Source of the DNA: an uncultured Acetobacteraceae bacterium | Lineage (GTDB): Bacteria > Pseudomonadota > Alphaproteobacteria > Acetobacterales > Acetobacteraceae | Direction of reading: 5' to 3' | DNA length: 23,304 bases | NCBI GenBank assembly: GCA_903839965.1 | Contig: CAIMEK010000964.1 | Span: forward strand, 1 to 23,304 | Part shown: in pieces, positions 17,022 to 23,304 of the stretch | How the letters are laid out: each line of letters begins with the position of its first letter | How positions within the stretch are numbered: the stretch's first letter is position 1 | Notes under the pieces: generated by a model | The model's input: only the letters and a program-made list of their open reading frames with translations | Databases searched by the model: none | What the model was told of the DNA's origin: nothing | Program-made: the position numbers and the translations under genes

Positions 17022-18068
17022 ATGACCCAAAATACCCAGAACAAATCTGCAACCGGCATCTCCCGCCGCACTGCCCTGCGGGGCGCCGCCGCCATCGGCG
17101 CGTTCAGCACGATCAACATCCGTACCCGGCCGGCCAACGCCGCCGAGTTCACCATTAACTACGGACTGAATCTGCCCGTCATCCACCCGGAAGTGATCCG
17201 CGCCAAGGAGGCGGCCAACAATATCAAGGCGGAAACCAACGGGCAGGTCGTGCTGCAGGTCTTCCCGTCGAACCAACTGGGCGCCGATATGGACATGCTA
17301 AGCCAGGTCCGCAGCGGCGCCTTGCCGATGGCCAACCTGGCCTCCACCGTGATCTCCACCTACGTGCCGACGGTGGCCATCGACGGCCTGGGCTTCCTGT
17401 GGAAGGACTACAAGACGCTGTGGGGCGCCATGGACGGCGAGCTGGGAGCCTATGTGCGGGCGCAGATGGCCAAGGCCGACATCCTGACCCTGGACAGGCT
17501 GTGGGATCTCGGTTTCCGCGAGATCACCACCAGCAACCGGCCGATCAACACGCCGCAGGATCTCAAGGACCTGCGCATCCGGGTCCCCGTCACCCCCCTG
17601 TGGACCGCCATGTTCAAGGCGCTTGGCGCGGCGCCAACCACCGTCGAATGGGCCGAGACCTATACCGCCCTTCAGACGCGTGTGGTCGACGCCGAGGAGA
17701 ATCCGCTCTCCCTGATCCTGACCGCGAAGCTCTACGAGGCCCAGAAGTATTGTTCGATGACCAACCACCTGTGGACCGGCCACTGGACCTTGCTCAGCCG
17801 CAAGCCGTGGGAGCGTCTGCCCGACGCCGTGCGCGCCGTCATCGCCAAACACGTCACGACGGCCACCCTGGCCGAGCGCGATGACATCGCCAAGCTTGAC
17901 CCGGAATCGCGCGGCCAGCTGATCGCCAAGGGCATGGTCTTCAACGATCCCGACCAGGCACCGTTCCGCGAAGCGCTGAAGAATTCCACATTCTATCGCG
18001 ACGCTAGGGTGACGCTCGGCGAGGAAGGATGGGCGCTGCTCGAGAAGCAGGTCGGGAAGTTGGGCTGA
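17022..18068 (+). CDS. TRAP transporter periplasmic solute-binding protein (DctP family), Tat-exported
   Basis: A substrate-capturing protein of the TRAP transporter, about 348 residues. I chose ATG 17022 with AAGGTG upstream; a GTG at 17013 overlaps that RBS. A twin-arginine signal SRRTALRG (Arg15-Arg16) precedes a hydrophobic stretch and an ANA-A cleavage-like site. DctP family features are FPSNQLGADMDMLSQVRSGA, GFREITTSNRPINTPQDLKD (the RPI/LRIRVP ligand-binding region with Arg for carboxylate binding) and NPLSLILTAKLYEAQKYCSM. It sits downstream of the creatininase gene rather than beside dctQM, yet its C-terminus matches the stub behind dctQM, so it probably serves that permease. A GC-rich inverted repeat follows the stop. 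Confidence 0.93.
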   Translation: MTQNTQNKSATGISRRTALRGAAAIGAFSTINIRTRPANAAEFTINYGLNLPVIHPEVIRAKEAANNIKAETNGQVVLQVFPSNQLGADMDMLSQVRSGALPMANLASTVISTYVPTVAIDGLGFLWKDYKTLWGAMDGELGAYVRAQMAKADILTLDRLWDLGFREITTSNRPINTPQDLKDLRIRVPVTPLWTAMFKALGAAPTTVEWAETYTALQTRVVDAEENPLSLILTAKLYEAQKYCSMTNHLWTGHWTLLSRKPWERLPDAVRAVIAKHVTTATLAERDDIAKLDPESRGQLIAKGMVFNDPDQAPFREALKNSTFYRDARVTLGEEGWALLEKQVGKLG

Positions 18069-18093
18069 GGAGGGCTTCGTTACGTCGCGGCCG

Positions 18094-18116
18094 CCCCCGG
18101 GCTCCGGGCCCGGGGG
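18094..18116. terminator. GC-rich hairpin after dctP, between convergent genes
   Basis: CCCCCGGGC (18094-18102) and GCCCGGGGG (18108-18116) form a 9-bp stem with a 5-base loop, 25 bases after the dctP stop. There is no T-tract. Its place between convergent dctP and the permease suggests a transcription-end structure. Confidence 0.5.
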
Positions 18117-18219
18117 TGTCCGGGCTGCCCATCTCGAGCCGCGCCGCCGGCCGACCCCGCGGTCACTCCGACATGGGGGAAAGCTGACGCGGCGCGGATG
18201 GCCGGGACGAGCCGCGGGT

Positions 18220-18240
18220 CGCGCCCGGGGGCCCGGCGCG
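18220..18240 (-). terminator. Imperfect GC hairpin just beyond the permease stop
   Basis: CGCGCCCGG and CCGGCGCG in this stretch are nearly self-complementary and lie immediately after the permease stop codon on the minus strand. No T-tract follows, so function is uncertain. Confidence 0.3.
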
Positions 18241-18242
18241 AT

Positions 18243-19613
18243 TCAGTAGCCGCGCGGCCGCGGCCAGGCGGCACCGCCCTTGGCCAGGAAGGCGGCGATG
18301 TCGACCGATTTCGCCCGGTAGGTCACGAACCAGATCGAAGCCAACAGATAGAACAGGCATCCCGAGACGATATTCACCCAATACCCGAAATACATCCCGA
18401 GCAGGGTCAGGACCGATAAAATGACGACCACCACCGCTGGCCAGGGGTGCCAGGGAGAAACGTAGACCCGCGGGATGCCGCCCAGGGGATACATGCGCCT
18501 GAACTTGATCATCATGTAGCCGGTGAGGACGTAGACCAACAGCGCGGACAGGATCGAGAACGTGATGACCTGGTCCAGAAGGCCTGTGTAGCCGAAGGCG
18601 ATGGTGATGGGCAGCAGGAACAGAATGGCCCGGTACGGCGTCTTGTACTTCGGATGCAGAGCGGAGAAGACGCCGGGAATCAGGGTGTCCTTGGCCATCG
18701 AATACCAGGCCCGGCTGGCATCGGCGATGCACCCGTTGGCACTGGCCAGACAGGACAGCAGGGTGCCGAGGAACAAAGCCTCAATGACGAATGGCACCTT
18801 GGTGGCGATGGCGGCTTCGTAAAGGGGATAGACCGAAGCGCCCAGCGTCTGGGCGTCGACCAGCCCGGAGGAGGCGAACCAGGTGATTGTCGCGCCGATG
18901 ATCAGGGTAATCATGCCGAGCAGCGCACCGACCGGCAGGGCCCGGCCGGTCGAGCGGCATTCCTCGGCCGCCGGCACAGTGCCTTCGATTCCGAGATAGA
19001 ACCAGCAGCCGAACTGCAAAGCGCCGAGAATTCCGATCCAGCCGTAAGGCAGCCCGTTGCCCAGCTCGCCAAGGCGCAGAAAGCTGCCCGCCGGCGAATA
19101 GAATCGTGAGCCGAAGAGCAGGATGAGGATGGTTACGAACGCCACGCCGGTCAGGATGATATTCAGGTTCAGCGTGGCGCGAACGCCACGATAATTCATG
19201 AAGGTCAATACCAGAAGGCTCAGCAGGACATAGGGCAGGGCCTGGACGTCGGGATGCAGCGTCTTGAGGATTTCTCCGACGACCAGGGCGTCGGCCGCGG
19301 CCAGCATCACGTATTCGAAGACCAGCATCAATCCAATGTTGAAGGCCGCCAATGGTCCCAACAGGTACTTGGCCATGGCGTACTGTCCGCCGGCTTCGGG
19401 GATGGCACAGCCCAGCTCGGTGTTGATCATGATCAGCGAGACATAGAGGACGCCGATGATCCAACACGCGCCGAGGGCCCCCAGGGTCCCTCCTTTGGCG
19501 ATGGTGAAGTTCCAGCCCATGAACTGGCCGACAAGGACGATGCCGACCCCCAGCGCCCAGATGTGGACCGGGCCCAGAACCCGCGACAGATGCGTTTGAT
19601 CAGCCCGTTCCAT
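18243..19613 (-). CDS. APC-family permease, ethanolamine permease (Eat/EutP) type
   Basis: An inner-membrane amino acid/amine transporter of about 456 residues with twelve hydrophobic segments. The frame is open to 19865, but ATG 19613 has AGGAG seven bases upstream, and the longer N-terminus would overlap the preceding small genes. Diagnostic pieces are HIWALGVGIVLVGQFMGWNF with TIAKGG in helix 1, ELGCAIPEAGGQYAMAKYLL, and LGIEGTVPAAEECRSTGRALP in the helix 6 region. All are similar to the ethanolamine permease branch of the APC superfamily. It is the last gene of a leftward operon that begins with nit2 and includes three tiny membrane proteins. With eutBC present nearby, uptake of ethanolamine or a related amino-alcohol is a reasonable inference, but the ligand is not proven. 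Confidence 0.88.
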   Translation of the reverse strand: MERADQTHLSRVLGPVHIWALGVGIVLVGQFMGWNFTIAKGGTLGALGACWIIGVLYVSLIMINTELGCAIPEAGGQYAMAKYLLGPLAAFNIGLMLVFEYVMLAAADALVVGEILKTLHPDVQALPYVLLSLLVLTFMNYRGVRATLNLNIILTGVAFVTILILLFGSRFYSPAGSFLRLGELGNGLPYGWIGILGALQFGCWFYLGIEGTVPAAEECRSTGRALPVGALLGMITLIIGATITWFASSGLVDAQTLGASVYPLYEAAIATKVPFVIEALFLGTLLSCLASANGCIADASRAWYSMAKDTLIPGVFSALHPKYKTPYRAILFLLPITIAFGYTGLLDQVITFSILSALLVYVLTGYMMIKFRRMYPLGGIPRVYVSPWHPWPAVVVVILSVLTLLGMYFGYWVNIVSGCLFYLLASIWFVTYRAKSVDIAAFLAKGGAAWPRPRGY

Positions 19614-19636
19614 CATCCCTCTCCTGGCCGGCGGGT

Positions 19637-19744
19637 TCATTTCTTCTTGCCCAGCTCGACCCGGATCACGTCCCTCACGATCCAGGCGGTCAGCCCTGCA
19701 CAGAGGCCCCAGGCCAGCCAGTTCAGGATGCTCCATACGGTCAT
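19637..19744 (-). CDS. 35-residue single-helix membrane microprotein upstream of the permease
   Basis: A short frame from ATG 19744 encodes MTVWSILNWLAWGLCAGLTA followed by WIVRDVIRVELGKKK. It is one transmembrane helix with a short external N-terminus and a basic C-terminal tail, a charge pattern expected for a tail facing the cytoplasm. It starts 14 bases after the stop of the preceding small gene and ends 23 bases before the permease start, so it belongs to the operon. The RBS is weak (a GG-rich stretch). Tiny helices beside transporters often act as accessory subunits; that role here is inference. I do not recognise a named family. Confidence 0.65.
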   Translation of the reverse strand: MTVWSILNWLAWGLCAGLTAWIVRDVIRVELGKKK

Positions 19745-19758
19745 GGTAAGGCCGGCGC

Positions 19759-19977
19759 CTATTGGTGGCCCTCATAGACCTTGCGCACCATCGAGATGAG
19801 GTCCCGTTCGGAATGATGGAGGACGAAAGCCAAGTACAGGGCCATTCCGACGATGGCCAACACAAATATCTTTCCGTCGAACACGCACGTCATCTCGCTT
19901 GACGCATGACTAGTCATGAACATAGAAAGAAAAATAGTAAGAAAACAAAGGATCATGATGAACAGTATGTCGAACAT
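19759..19977 (-). CDS. 72-residue membrane protein with two hydrophobic segments
   Basis: The sequence from ATG 19977 begins MFDILFIMILCFLTIFLSMF, then a short polar loop MTSHASSEMTCVFDGK, then IFVLAIVGMALYLAFVLHHS and a charged tail ERDLISMVRKVYEGHQ. Two helices are clear. The start is uncertain: ATG 19977 has no RBS, whereas ATG 19956 (seven residues in) overlaps the stop of a 21-codon frame that does have one (see 19953-20018). A dyad lies just before 19977. Codon use is less GC-rich at the N-terminus than in the neighbours. It sits between the 82-residue and 35-residue genes in the nit2-permease operon. Function unknown; it is probably an envelope partner of the permease. Confidence 0.65.
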   Translation of the reverse strand: MFDILFIMILCFLTIFLSMFMTSHASSEMTCVFDGKIFVLAIVGMALYLAFVLHHSERDLISMVRKVYEGHQ

Positions 19978-20018
19978 TTCGACAAAAAGTTCTGTCGCGC
20001 GGGGAGGGGCTGTGTCAT
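19953..20018 (-). other. Possible 21-codon leader frame coupled to the 72-residue gene
   Basis: ATG 20018 is preceded by AAGGA with a six-base spacer and opens MTQPLPARQNFLSKCSTYCS, ending at TGA 19953-19955. That stop overlaps an in-frame ATG (19956) of the 72-residue gene as ATGA. The arrangement suits translational coupling. The dyad CGACAGAA-C-TTTTTGTCG (19996-19979) lies within it. It could also be chance. Confidence 0.3.
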
Positions 20019-20030
20019 CGATGATCCTTT

Positions 20031-20279
20031 TTATTTTATCTCCGGTCCGTAGACCGCAATCTTGTGCAGGTGGAGATAGTTCAGTACCGTAAAGGCCGAT
20101 GCAGTGCTGAAGGCGCACACCGCCAGGCCGGCGCCGATGAAGCATGCCTCGGCCATGCCGTCCGAGGTCAAGGAACAGGCTTCCAGCATGACGTAGCCGA
20201 TCACGGCCCACAGGCAGAGCAGCGAGGCGATGACGCAGGCAGTGTCGTGCCGTTTCATGCGGCTGACCTTGCTGTCCAT
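20031..20279 (-). CDS. 82-residue membrane protein after nit2
   Basis: The frame is open further upstream, but that part lies inside nit2. ATG 20279 gives MDSKVSRMKRHDTACVIASL, then LCLWAVIGYVMLEACSLTSD, GMAEACFIGAGLAVCAFSTA and the tail SAFTVLNYLHLHKIAVYGPE. There are two hydrophobic helices separated by an acidic loop and preceded by a basic N-terminus. It starts 28 bases after the nit2 stop; a GGGGGG run lies upstream as a weak RBS. The stop is 12 bases before the next possible start (20018). It has no family I recognise. Position alone suggests a structural or accessory role with the APC permease. Confidence 0.65.
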   Translation of the reverse strand: MDSKVSRMKRHDTACVIASLLCLWAVIGYVMLEACSLTSDGMAEACFIGAGLAVCAFSTASAFTVLNYLHLHKIAVYGPEIK

Positions 20280-20307
20280 CGCCCCCCGCACCCGCGGGAC
20301 CGCGCCG

Positions 20308-21114
20308 TTACCCGAGCACGTGATGGTTGGCCACGGGAATGCTGCGCCGCACCTTCTCGAGATAGGCCATGTCGAGCCGCGCGGTGACGGCGCCGATTCC
20401 GTCATTGGCTTGGGCGATGACCGCCCCCCATGGATTGATCACCATCGAGTGCCCCCAACACCAGTTTTTGCCGGCGTCGTGCGCCAGCACCTGGCCGATC
20501 GCCGCGAAATAGGTCTGTGTCTCGATCGCCCGGGCGCGCGCCAGGACCTCCCAATGATCCTTACCGGTCATCAGGGTGAAGGCGGCGGGTAGCACGATGA
20601 GCTGCGCCCCCTTGTCGCGCAACGCGCGGAACAGTTCGGGGAAGCGGAGATCATAGCAGATGCTGCATCCCACCGTCACGTCGCCGACCTGGTATGTCAC
20701 AACCTCCTTGCCGCCGGTCACATTGTCGGATTCGCAGTAGTAGACTTCGCCGGGGATGTTGACGTCGAAAAGGTGCATCTTGCGGTAGCGGGCGATCTCC
20801 TGGCCGGCCGGATTGAAGACCACGGTGGTGTTGTAGTAACGGTCGCCCTGGCGTTCGACCATGCTGCCGGAATGCAGCGTTACACCTAGTTTTCGCGCCA
20901 GGGCAGACATGGTCTGGTAGGCATCGCCGTCGGGGAAGGACTCGCCGCTGGCGTGCATCGCCGAGGCGGGGTCTTCCAAGAAGGCGAAATACTCGGGGAG
21001 GATGACCAGATCGGGGCGATCATTCGCCACCACGTCTTCGATCAGCTCAACTGCTTTCGCAATATTCGCCGATTTGTTTCCCTGGGTGTTCATCTGGATC
21101 AGTGAAATCTTCAT
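20308..21114 (-). CDS. Carbon-nitrogen hydrolase (nitrilase superfamily), copy 2
   Basis: A paralogue of the product at 15022-15828, with exactly the same length (268 residues) and about 226 identical positions by eye. The same catalytic residues are present: Glu41 in ILPEYF, Lys112 in RYRKMHLFD and Cys153 in ICYDLRFPE. The start at ATG 21114 has GGAGG with a short spacer; the frame is open to 21198 but lacks an RBS there. Differences cluster near residues 46-68 (APGSAMRSSGEFF versus DPASAMHASGESF) and at residue 127 (Lys in copy 1, Cys here), which may reflect altered substrate specificity. It heads the leftward operon with three small membrane proteins and an APC permease, and diverges from lysR. 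Confidence 0.93.
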   Translation of the reverse strand: MKISLIQMNTQGNKSANIAKAVELIEDVVANDRPDLVILPEYFAFLEDPASAMHASGESFPDGDAYQTMSALARKLGVTLHSGSMVERQGDRYYNTTVVFNPAGQEIARYRKMHLFDVNIPGEVYYCESDNVTGGKEVVTYQVGDVTVGCSICYDLRFPELFRALRDKGAQLIVLPAAFTLMTGKDHWEVLARARAIETQTYFAAIGQVLAHDAGKNWCWGHSMVINPWGAVIAQANDGIGAVTARLDMAYLEKVRRSIPVANHHVLG

Positions 21115-21169
21115 ATATTCCTCCATGGTCGATGGATCTTGAATTAGACCACCGACAAGTTTTTCATTC

Positions 21170-21198
21170 AATTGAGTATTTTTTATAATGGACGACAA
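21170..21198 (-). promoter_or_regulatory. Promoter region of nit2, shared AT-rich block
   Basis: On the minus strand, TTGTCG (21198-21193) and TCAATT (21175-21170) are 17 bases apart, 56 bases before the start of nit2. The block includes ATAAATTTTTTTTGTCG, TTAT-x-AA-x-AATACT and ATTG, as in the nit1 promoter region. The remainder of the gap to lysR (21199-21405) holds no gene I can support and would contain the divergent lysR promoter. Confidence 0.55.
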
Positions 21199-21405
21199 AA
21201 AAAATTTATGCGGCTGGGGTCGTTCCCCTTTGCCCGCCGCCGCGGCCGGCCCACCCTCGCCTCGGTTTTGCCGCTTCAGCCCTGGCCGGAGAATGCTATG
21301 GTTGGGGGCCTCGTTGGCCGGTTAGATGCCAAGCCCTCGTCGTTGCGCTTCTTGTCGCGTTGCCAGAGCTCGTCGCCGGTCGCCGGCGCCGTCGGGAGTC
21401 GCGCG

Positions 21406-22320
21406 ATGAATCTCCGGTTCCTCGAGACCTTCGTCTGGGTGGCGCGCCTCAAGAGCTTCAGCGCCACCGCGGAAAGGCTGCACAGCACCCAGGCCGCCGT
21501 GTCCCATCGCATCGCTACCCTCGAGCGGGAACTCGGAGTGCGGCTGTTCGAACGTGATACGCGGGACGTGCGGCTGACCCCGCAAGGTCTGAGCGCGCTC
21601 GATCGCGCCGAGCATATCGTGCATGTTGTGGCCGAATTCCGGCGCCGGCTGAGCGACCCCAAGGTGATCAGCGGACGCATGCGCATCGGCGTCATCGACA
21701 CCATCGCATTTTCCTGGCTGCCCCAGCTGGTCGATCGCGTCAGCCATTGCTATCCCAATGTGACGTTGGAGCTAGCCAACAACACCAGCATCGCGATAGC
21801 CGATGACATCCTTTCCGGCCAGCTCGACCTGGGGCTCATCATGGGGCCGATCGACGGCCCTGGGGTGATCAACATCGACCTCTGCACCTTCGGCTATATC
21901 TGGGTGGCCAATCCGCGGATCGCCGCCGAGCTCGGCCCGGGGCCGCTCGACGCGGGGGATCTGGTCCGCTTCTCCATTCTTTCGTTCCCGCGCAACTCCA
22001 AGCCGCACCAGGCGATGGTCAGATATTTCCAGGAATTCGATCAGGAGGAAGTGCGGATCCATACCGCCTTCCTGGCCACCCTGATCCGCTTGGCCAGCGA
22101 CGGCCTGGGCGTCGCCGCCCTGCCCATGGCGGCGGTCCAGCGCGAAGTCAGCGAGGGCACCCTGGTCGGCCTCAACGTGTGTCTGCCATCCCCCACCGGG
22201 CTCTGCCACGCCGTCTACCAGAATGCTGACTTTCAACCCCTGCCGGGCCTGTTCGCCATGCTGGCGCACGACATCGCCCAAGCCTATTTCCGCATAGCTG
22301 GGCCCCGCTTCGCTTGGTGA
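21406..22320 (+). CDS. LysR-family transcriptional regulator
   Basis: A protein of 304 residues. The start at ATG 21406 has GGGAG seven bases upstream; the frame is open to 21172 but without an RBS. The N-terminal winged HTH is clear: MNLRFLETFVWVARLKSFSA, TAERLHSTQAAVSHRIATLE and RELGVRLFERDTRDVRLTPQ. The C-terminal part is a periplasmic-binding-like effector domain (RMRIGVIDTIAFSWLPQLVD, DLGLIMGPIDGPG, LIRLASDGLGVAALPMAA). LysR proteins usually activate a divergent promoter on binding a pathway intermediate. Divergence from nit2, together with the paired promoter blocks elsewhere in the cluster, makes it the best candidate for controlling nit1, nit2, dctQM and the creatininase operon. The effector is unknown. 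A truncated eutB begins 3 bases after its stop. Confidence 0.93.
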   Translation: MNLRFLETFVWVARLKSFSATAERLHSTQAAVSHRIATLERELGVRLFERDTRDVRLTPQGLSALDRAEHIVHVVAEFRRRLSDPKVISGRMRIGVIDTIAFSWLPQLVDRVSHCYPNVTLELANNTSIAIADDILSGQLDLGLIMGPIDGPGVINIDLCTFGYIWVANPRIAAELGPGPLDAGDLVRFSILSFPRNSKPHQAMVRYFQEFDQEEVRIHTAFLATLIRLASDGLGVAALPMAAVQREVSEGTLVGLNVCLPSPTGLCHAVYQNADFQPLPGLFAMLAHDIAQAYFRIAGPRFAW

Positions 22321-22323
22321 ACC

Positions 22324-22467
22324 ATGTCCTTTGCCCACACCATCGGCGGCACGACCTATTGCTTCGCCGACGTGCGCACCCTGCTGGCCAAGGCCTCGCC
22401 ACTGAGCTCGAGCGACGCCATGGCCTGGCCCGCGACGAATGAACCTGTGCGGGCGGGAACTGGCTAG
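22324..22467 (+). pseudogene. eutB: Truncated second eutB (N-terminal stub)
   Basis: ATG 22324 opens MSFAHTIGGTTYCFADVRTL followed by LAKASPLSSSDAMA, which aligns with the EutB N-terminus encoded at 9219 (MPYHHDLAGTRYAFPDLKTL, LARATPHRSGDVLA). After about 33 codons the sequence switches to unrelated residues (WPATNEPVRAGTG) and stops at 22465-22467. The remaining 420 or so codons are missing, replaced by insertion-sequence DNA. The stub is distinct from the intact eutB, so it was a separate copy. It lies 3 bases after lysR and would have been co-transcribed with it. Confidence 0.85.
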
Positions 22468-22708
22468 CCTGGCTGAGGAAGGTAGCCATGTGCCACGATC
22501 CAGTGCCGAAGCCTGTGCGGAGACCCCGAAGTGGGACCCCCGCGTTGAGGTGCCACAACGCATTGATCCAGAAGGGGTAAATTAGTTCTGGGCAAAGTTC
22601 CGCTCAGCGCCGACCGGGACCCCGACCAGTGGCCAATTACCTCAAAAATTTCAATGTGTTATTTCCGATCTTAGGCGCGGTCTCATTTGGGTGCTCTGGG
22701 CTCTCCAT

Positions 22709-23296
22709 TTAACCGGAGTTGGTTTCCCGCCTCCACGGGCGGTCCTGGGCAGGCATTTCGAGACTGGGCGGGTGCCCTCGTCGGCGTGGAGGCTTAGGTG
22801 GCACTGCCCATGGACGCTGGGCGGCCACGAGGTCCTTGTATCGAACAGGTGCATGGACGACCGCAAGTTCCAGGACACGGTAGAAAAGCATCCCTCGACT
22901 GCGGGAGTGACGACGATTGAACCGGAAGACGAACTCGTTGAGGTAGCTTGGCAAGTGGGCCGCATCCACGGCGCCCTGGTGGGTACCAAGTATCCAGCGT
23001 TTGGCCAGGGCGGCGATCCGGTGCACCGCAGGCAGTAGCTCACCAAGGTCTTCTCCGCGAGCCCGGGCAGCTCTCTGGCTTCGGCGGTCCCGGATATACC
23101 CTTCGTGTTCAATCCCCATGTAGCCATTCCAGCCGTCCGTGATGACGGTGGAGCCGGGTTCGATGCTTTCCTTCACGAAAGGGAGAAGGGAGGACGCCGA
23201 GGCATCCGCAATGGGCGCCATCCGGCAGCGTCCGCTGGCTCTGCTAGCGAATGTTGGCCCAGTAGTGCTGACGGATTTTGGCCCACCCCCTGTCCC
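22709..23296 (-). pseudogene. IS1595/ISXO2-type transposase, 5'-truncated
   Basis: The minus-strand frame contains RMAPIADASASSLLPFV, STVITDGWNGYMGIEHEGYI, AVHRIAALAKRWILGTHQG, AVDAAHLPSYLNEFVFRFNR and RHSRSRGMLFYRVLELAV, the C-terminal catalytic domain of ISXO2-like transposases with its DGW and LNEF-FRFNRR motifs. The ending (PPKPPRRRGHPPSLEMP) is typical and intact. The in-frame stop at 23297-23299 and the short remaining window leave no room for the zinc-ribbon N-terminal domain, and an unrelated frame abuts it. The element is therefore broken. The 241 bases between the eutB stub and this gene show no recognisable coding sequence, and I could not define the inverted repeats. Confidence 0.85.
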
Positions 23297-23303
23297 TCAA
23301 CCT
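23244..23303 (-). other. C-terminal end of an unidentified reading frame at the window edge
   Basis: A minus-strand frame entering from beyond the window reads RLRDRGWAKIRQHYWANIR and stops at TAG 23244-23246, just before the transposase remnant begins to match. It might be the end of a real gene or chance; nothing identifies it. Confidence 0.2.
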
Positions 23304-23304
23304 A

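Noticed and set aside
22172..22558. Minus-strand frame of 128 codons over the end of lysR and the eutB stub
   Set aside because: It runs antisense through lysR coding sequence and has no recognisable domain; the segment upstream may be insertion-sequence flank, but that is not supportable.

Overview
The window is GC-rich, bacterial and gene-dense. Its gene content (type I restriction, tyrosine-recombinase island, Eat-type permease, TRAP transporter, EutBC without microcompartment genes, many small transposase remnants) and its codon use suggest an alphaproteobacterium, probably a Rhodospirillales/Acetobacteraceae-like soil or plant-associated species. That placement is inference; no rRNA or tRNA gene is visible.

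Region 1 (1-7631) is accessory DNA. It holds the 3' part of a type I restriction HsdR, a low-GC protein of unknown function, two small overlapping excisionase/AlpA-type HTH proteins, two overlapping tyrosine recombinases (630 and 357 aa), and an XRE-type HTH protein that ends at a clear intrinsic terminator. The recombinase sizes recall TnpB and TnpA of Tn554, but in reversed order.

Region 2 (7632-8147) is a scar made of gene fragments: an IS110-type transposase C-terminus next to a short piece of a formylglycine-generating-enzyme (SUMF1) gene. A leftward eight-helix membrane protein follows.

Region 3 (9219-22467) is a catabolic cluster. Intact eutB-eutC (ethanolamine ammonia-lyase) are followed by an ISL3 transposase fragment. 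Then come a fused TRAP DctQM permease, the C-terminal stub of a lost dctP, a leftward pair nit1-rraA-like, and a divergent creatininase-family gene with an intact Tat-exported dctP. Converging on these is a leftward operon of nit2, three very small membrane proteins (82, 72 and 35 aa) and an ethanolamine-type APC permease. A LysR regulator diverges from nit2, and a truncated second eutB follows the regulator by 3 nt.

Two pairs of matching promoter regions link the transcription units. The dctQM and creatininase genes share an upstream block and a GATAAT -10. The two nit genes share an AT-rich block with a TTGTCG -35. This suggests one coordinately regulated system for import and hydrolysis of an amide- or amine-containing compound, probably controlled by the LysR protein. 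The actual substrate cannot be read from the sequence. Remnants (second dctP, second eutB) and two nitrilases of equal length (about 84% identical by eye) show that the cluster grew by duplication or acquisition and was then trimmed.

Region 4 (22468-23304) is the C-terminal part of an IS1595/ISXO2-type transposase on the minus strand, joined to the end of an unidentified reading frame at the window edge.
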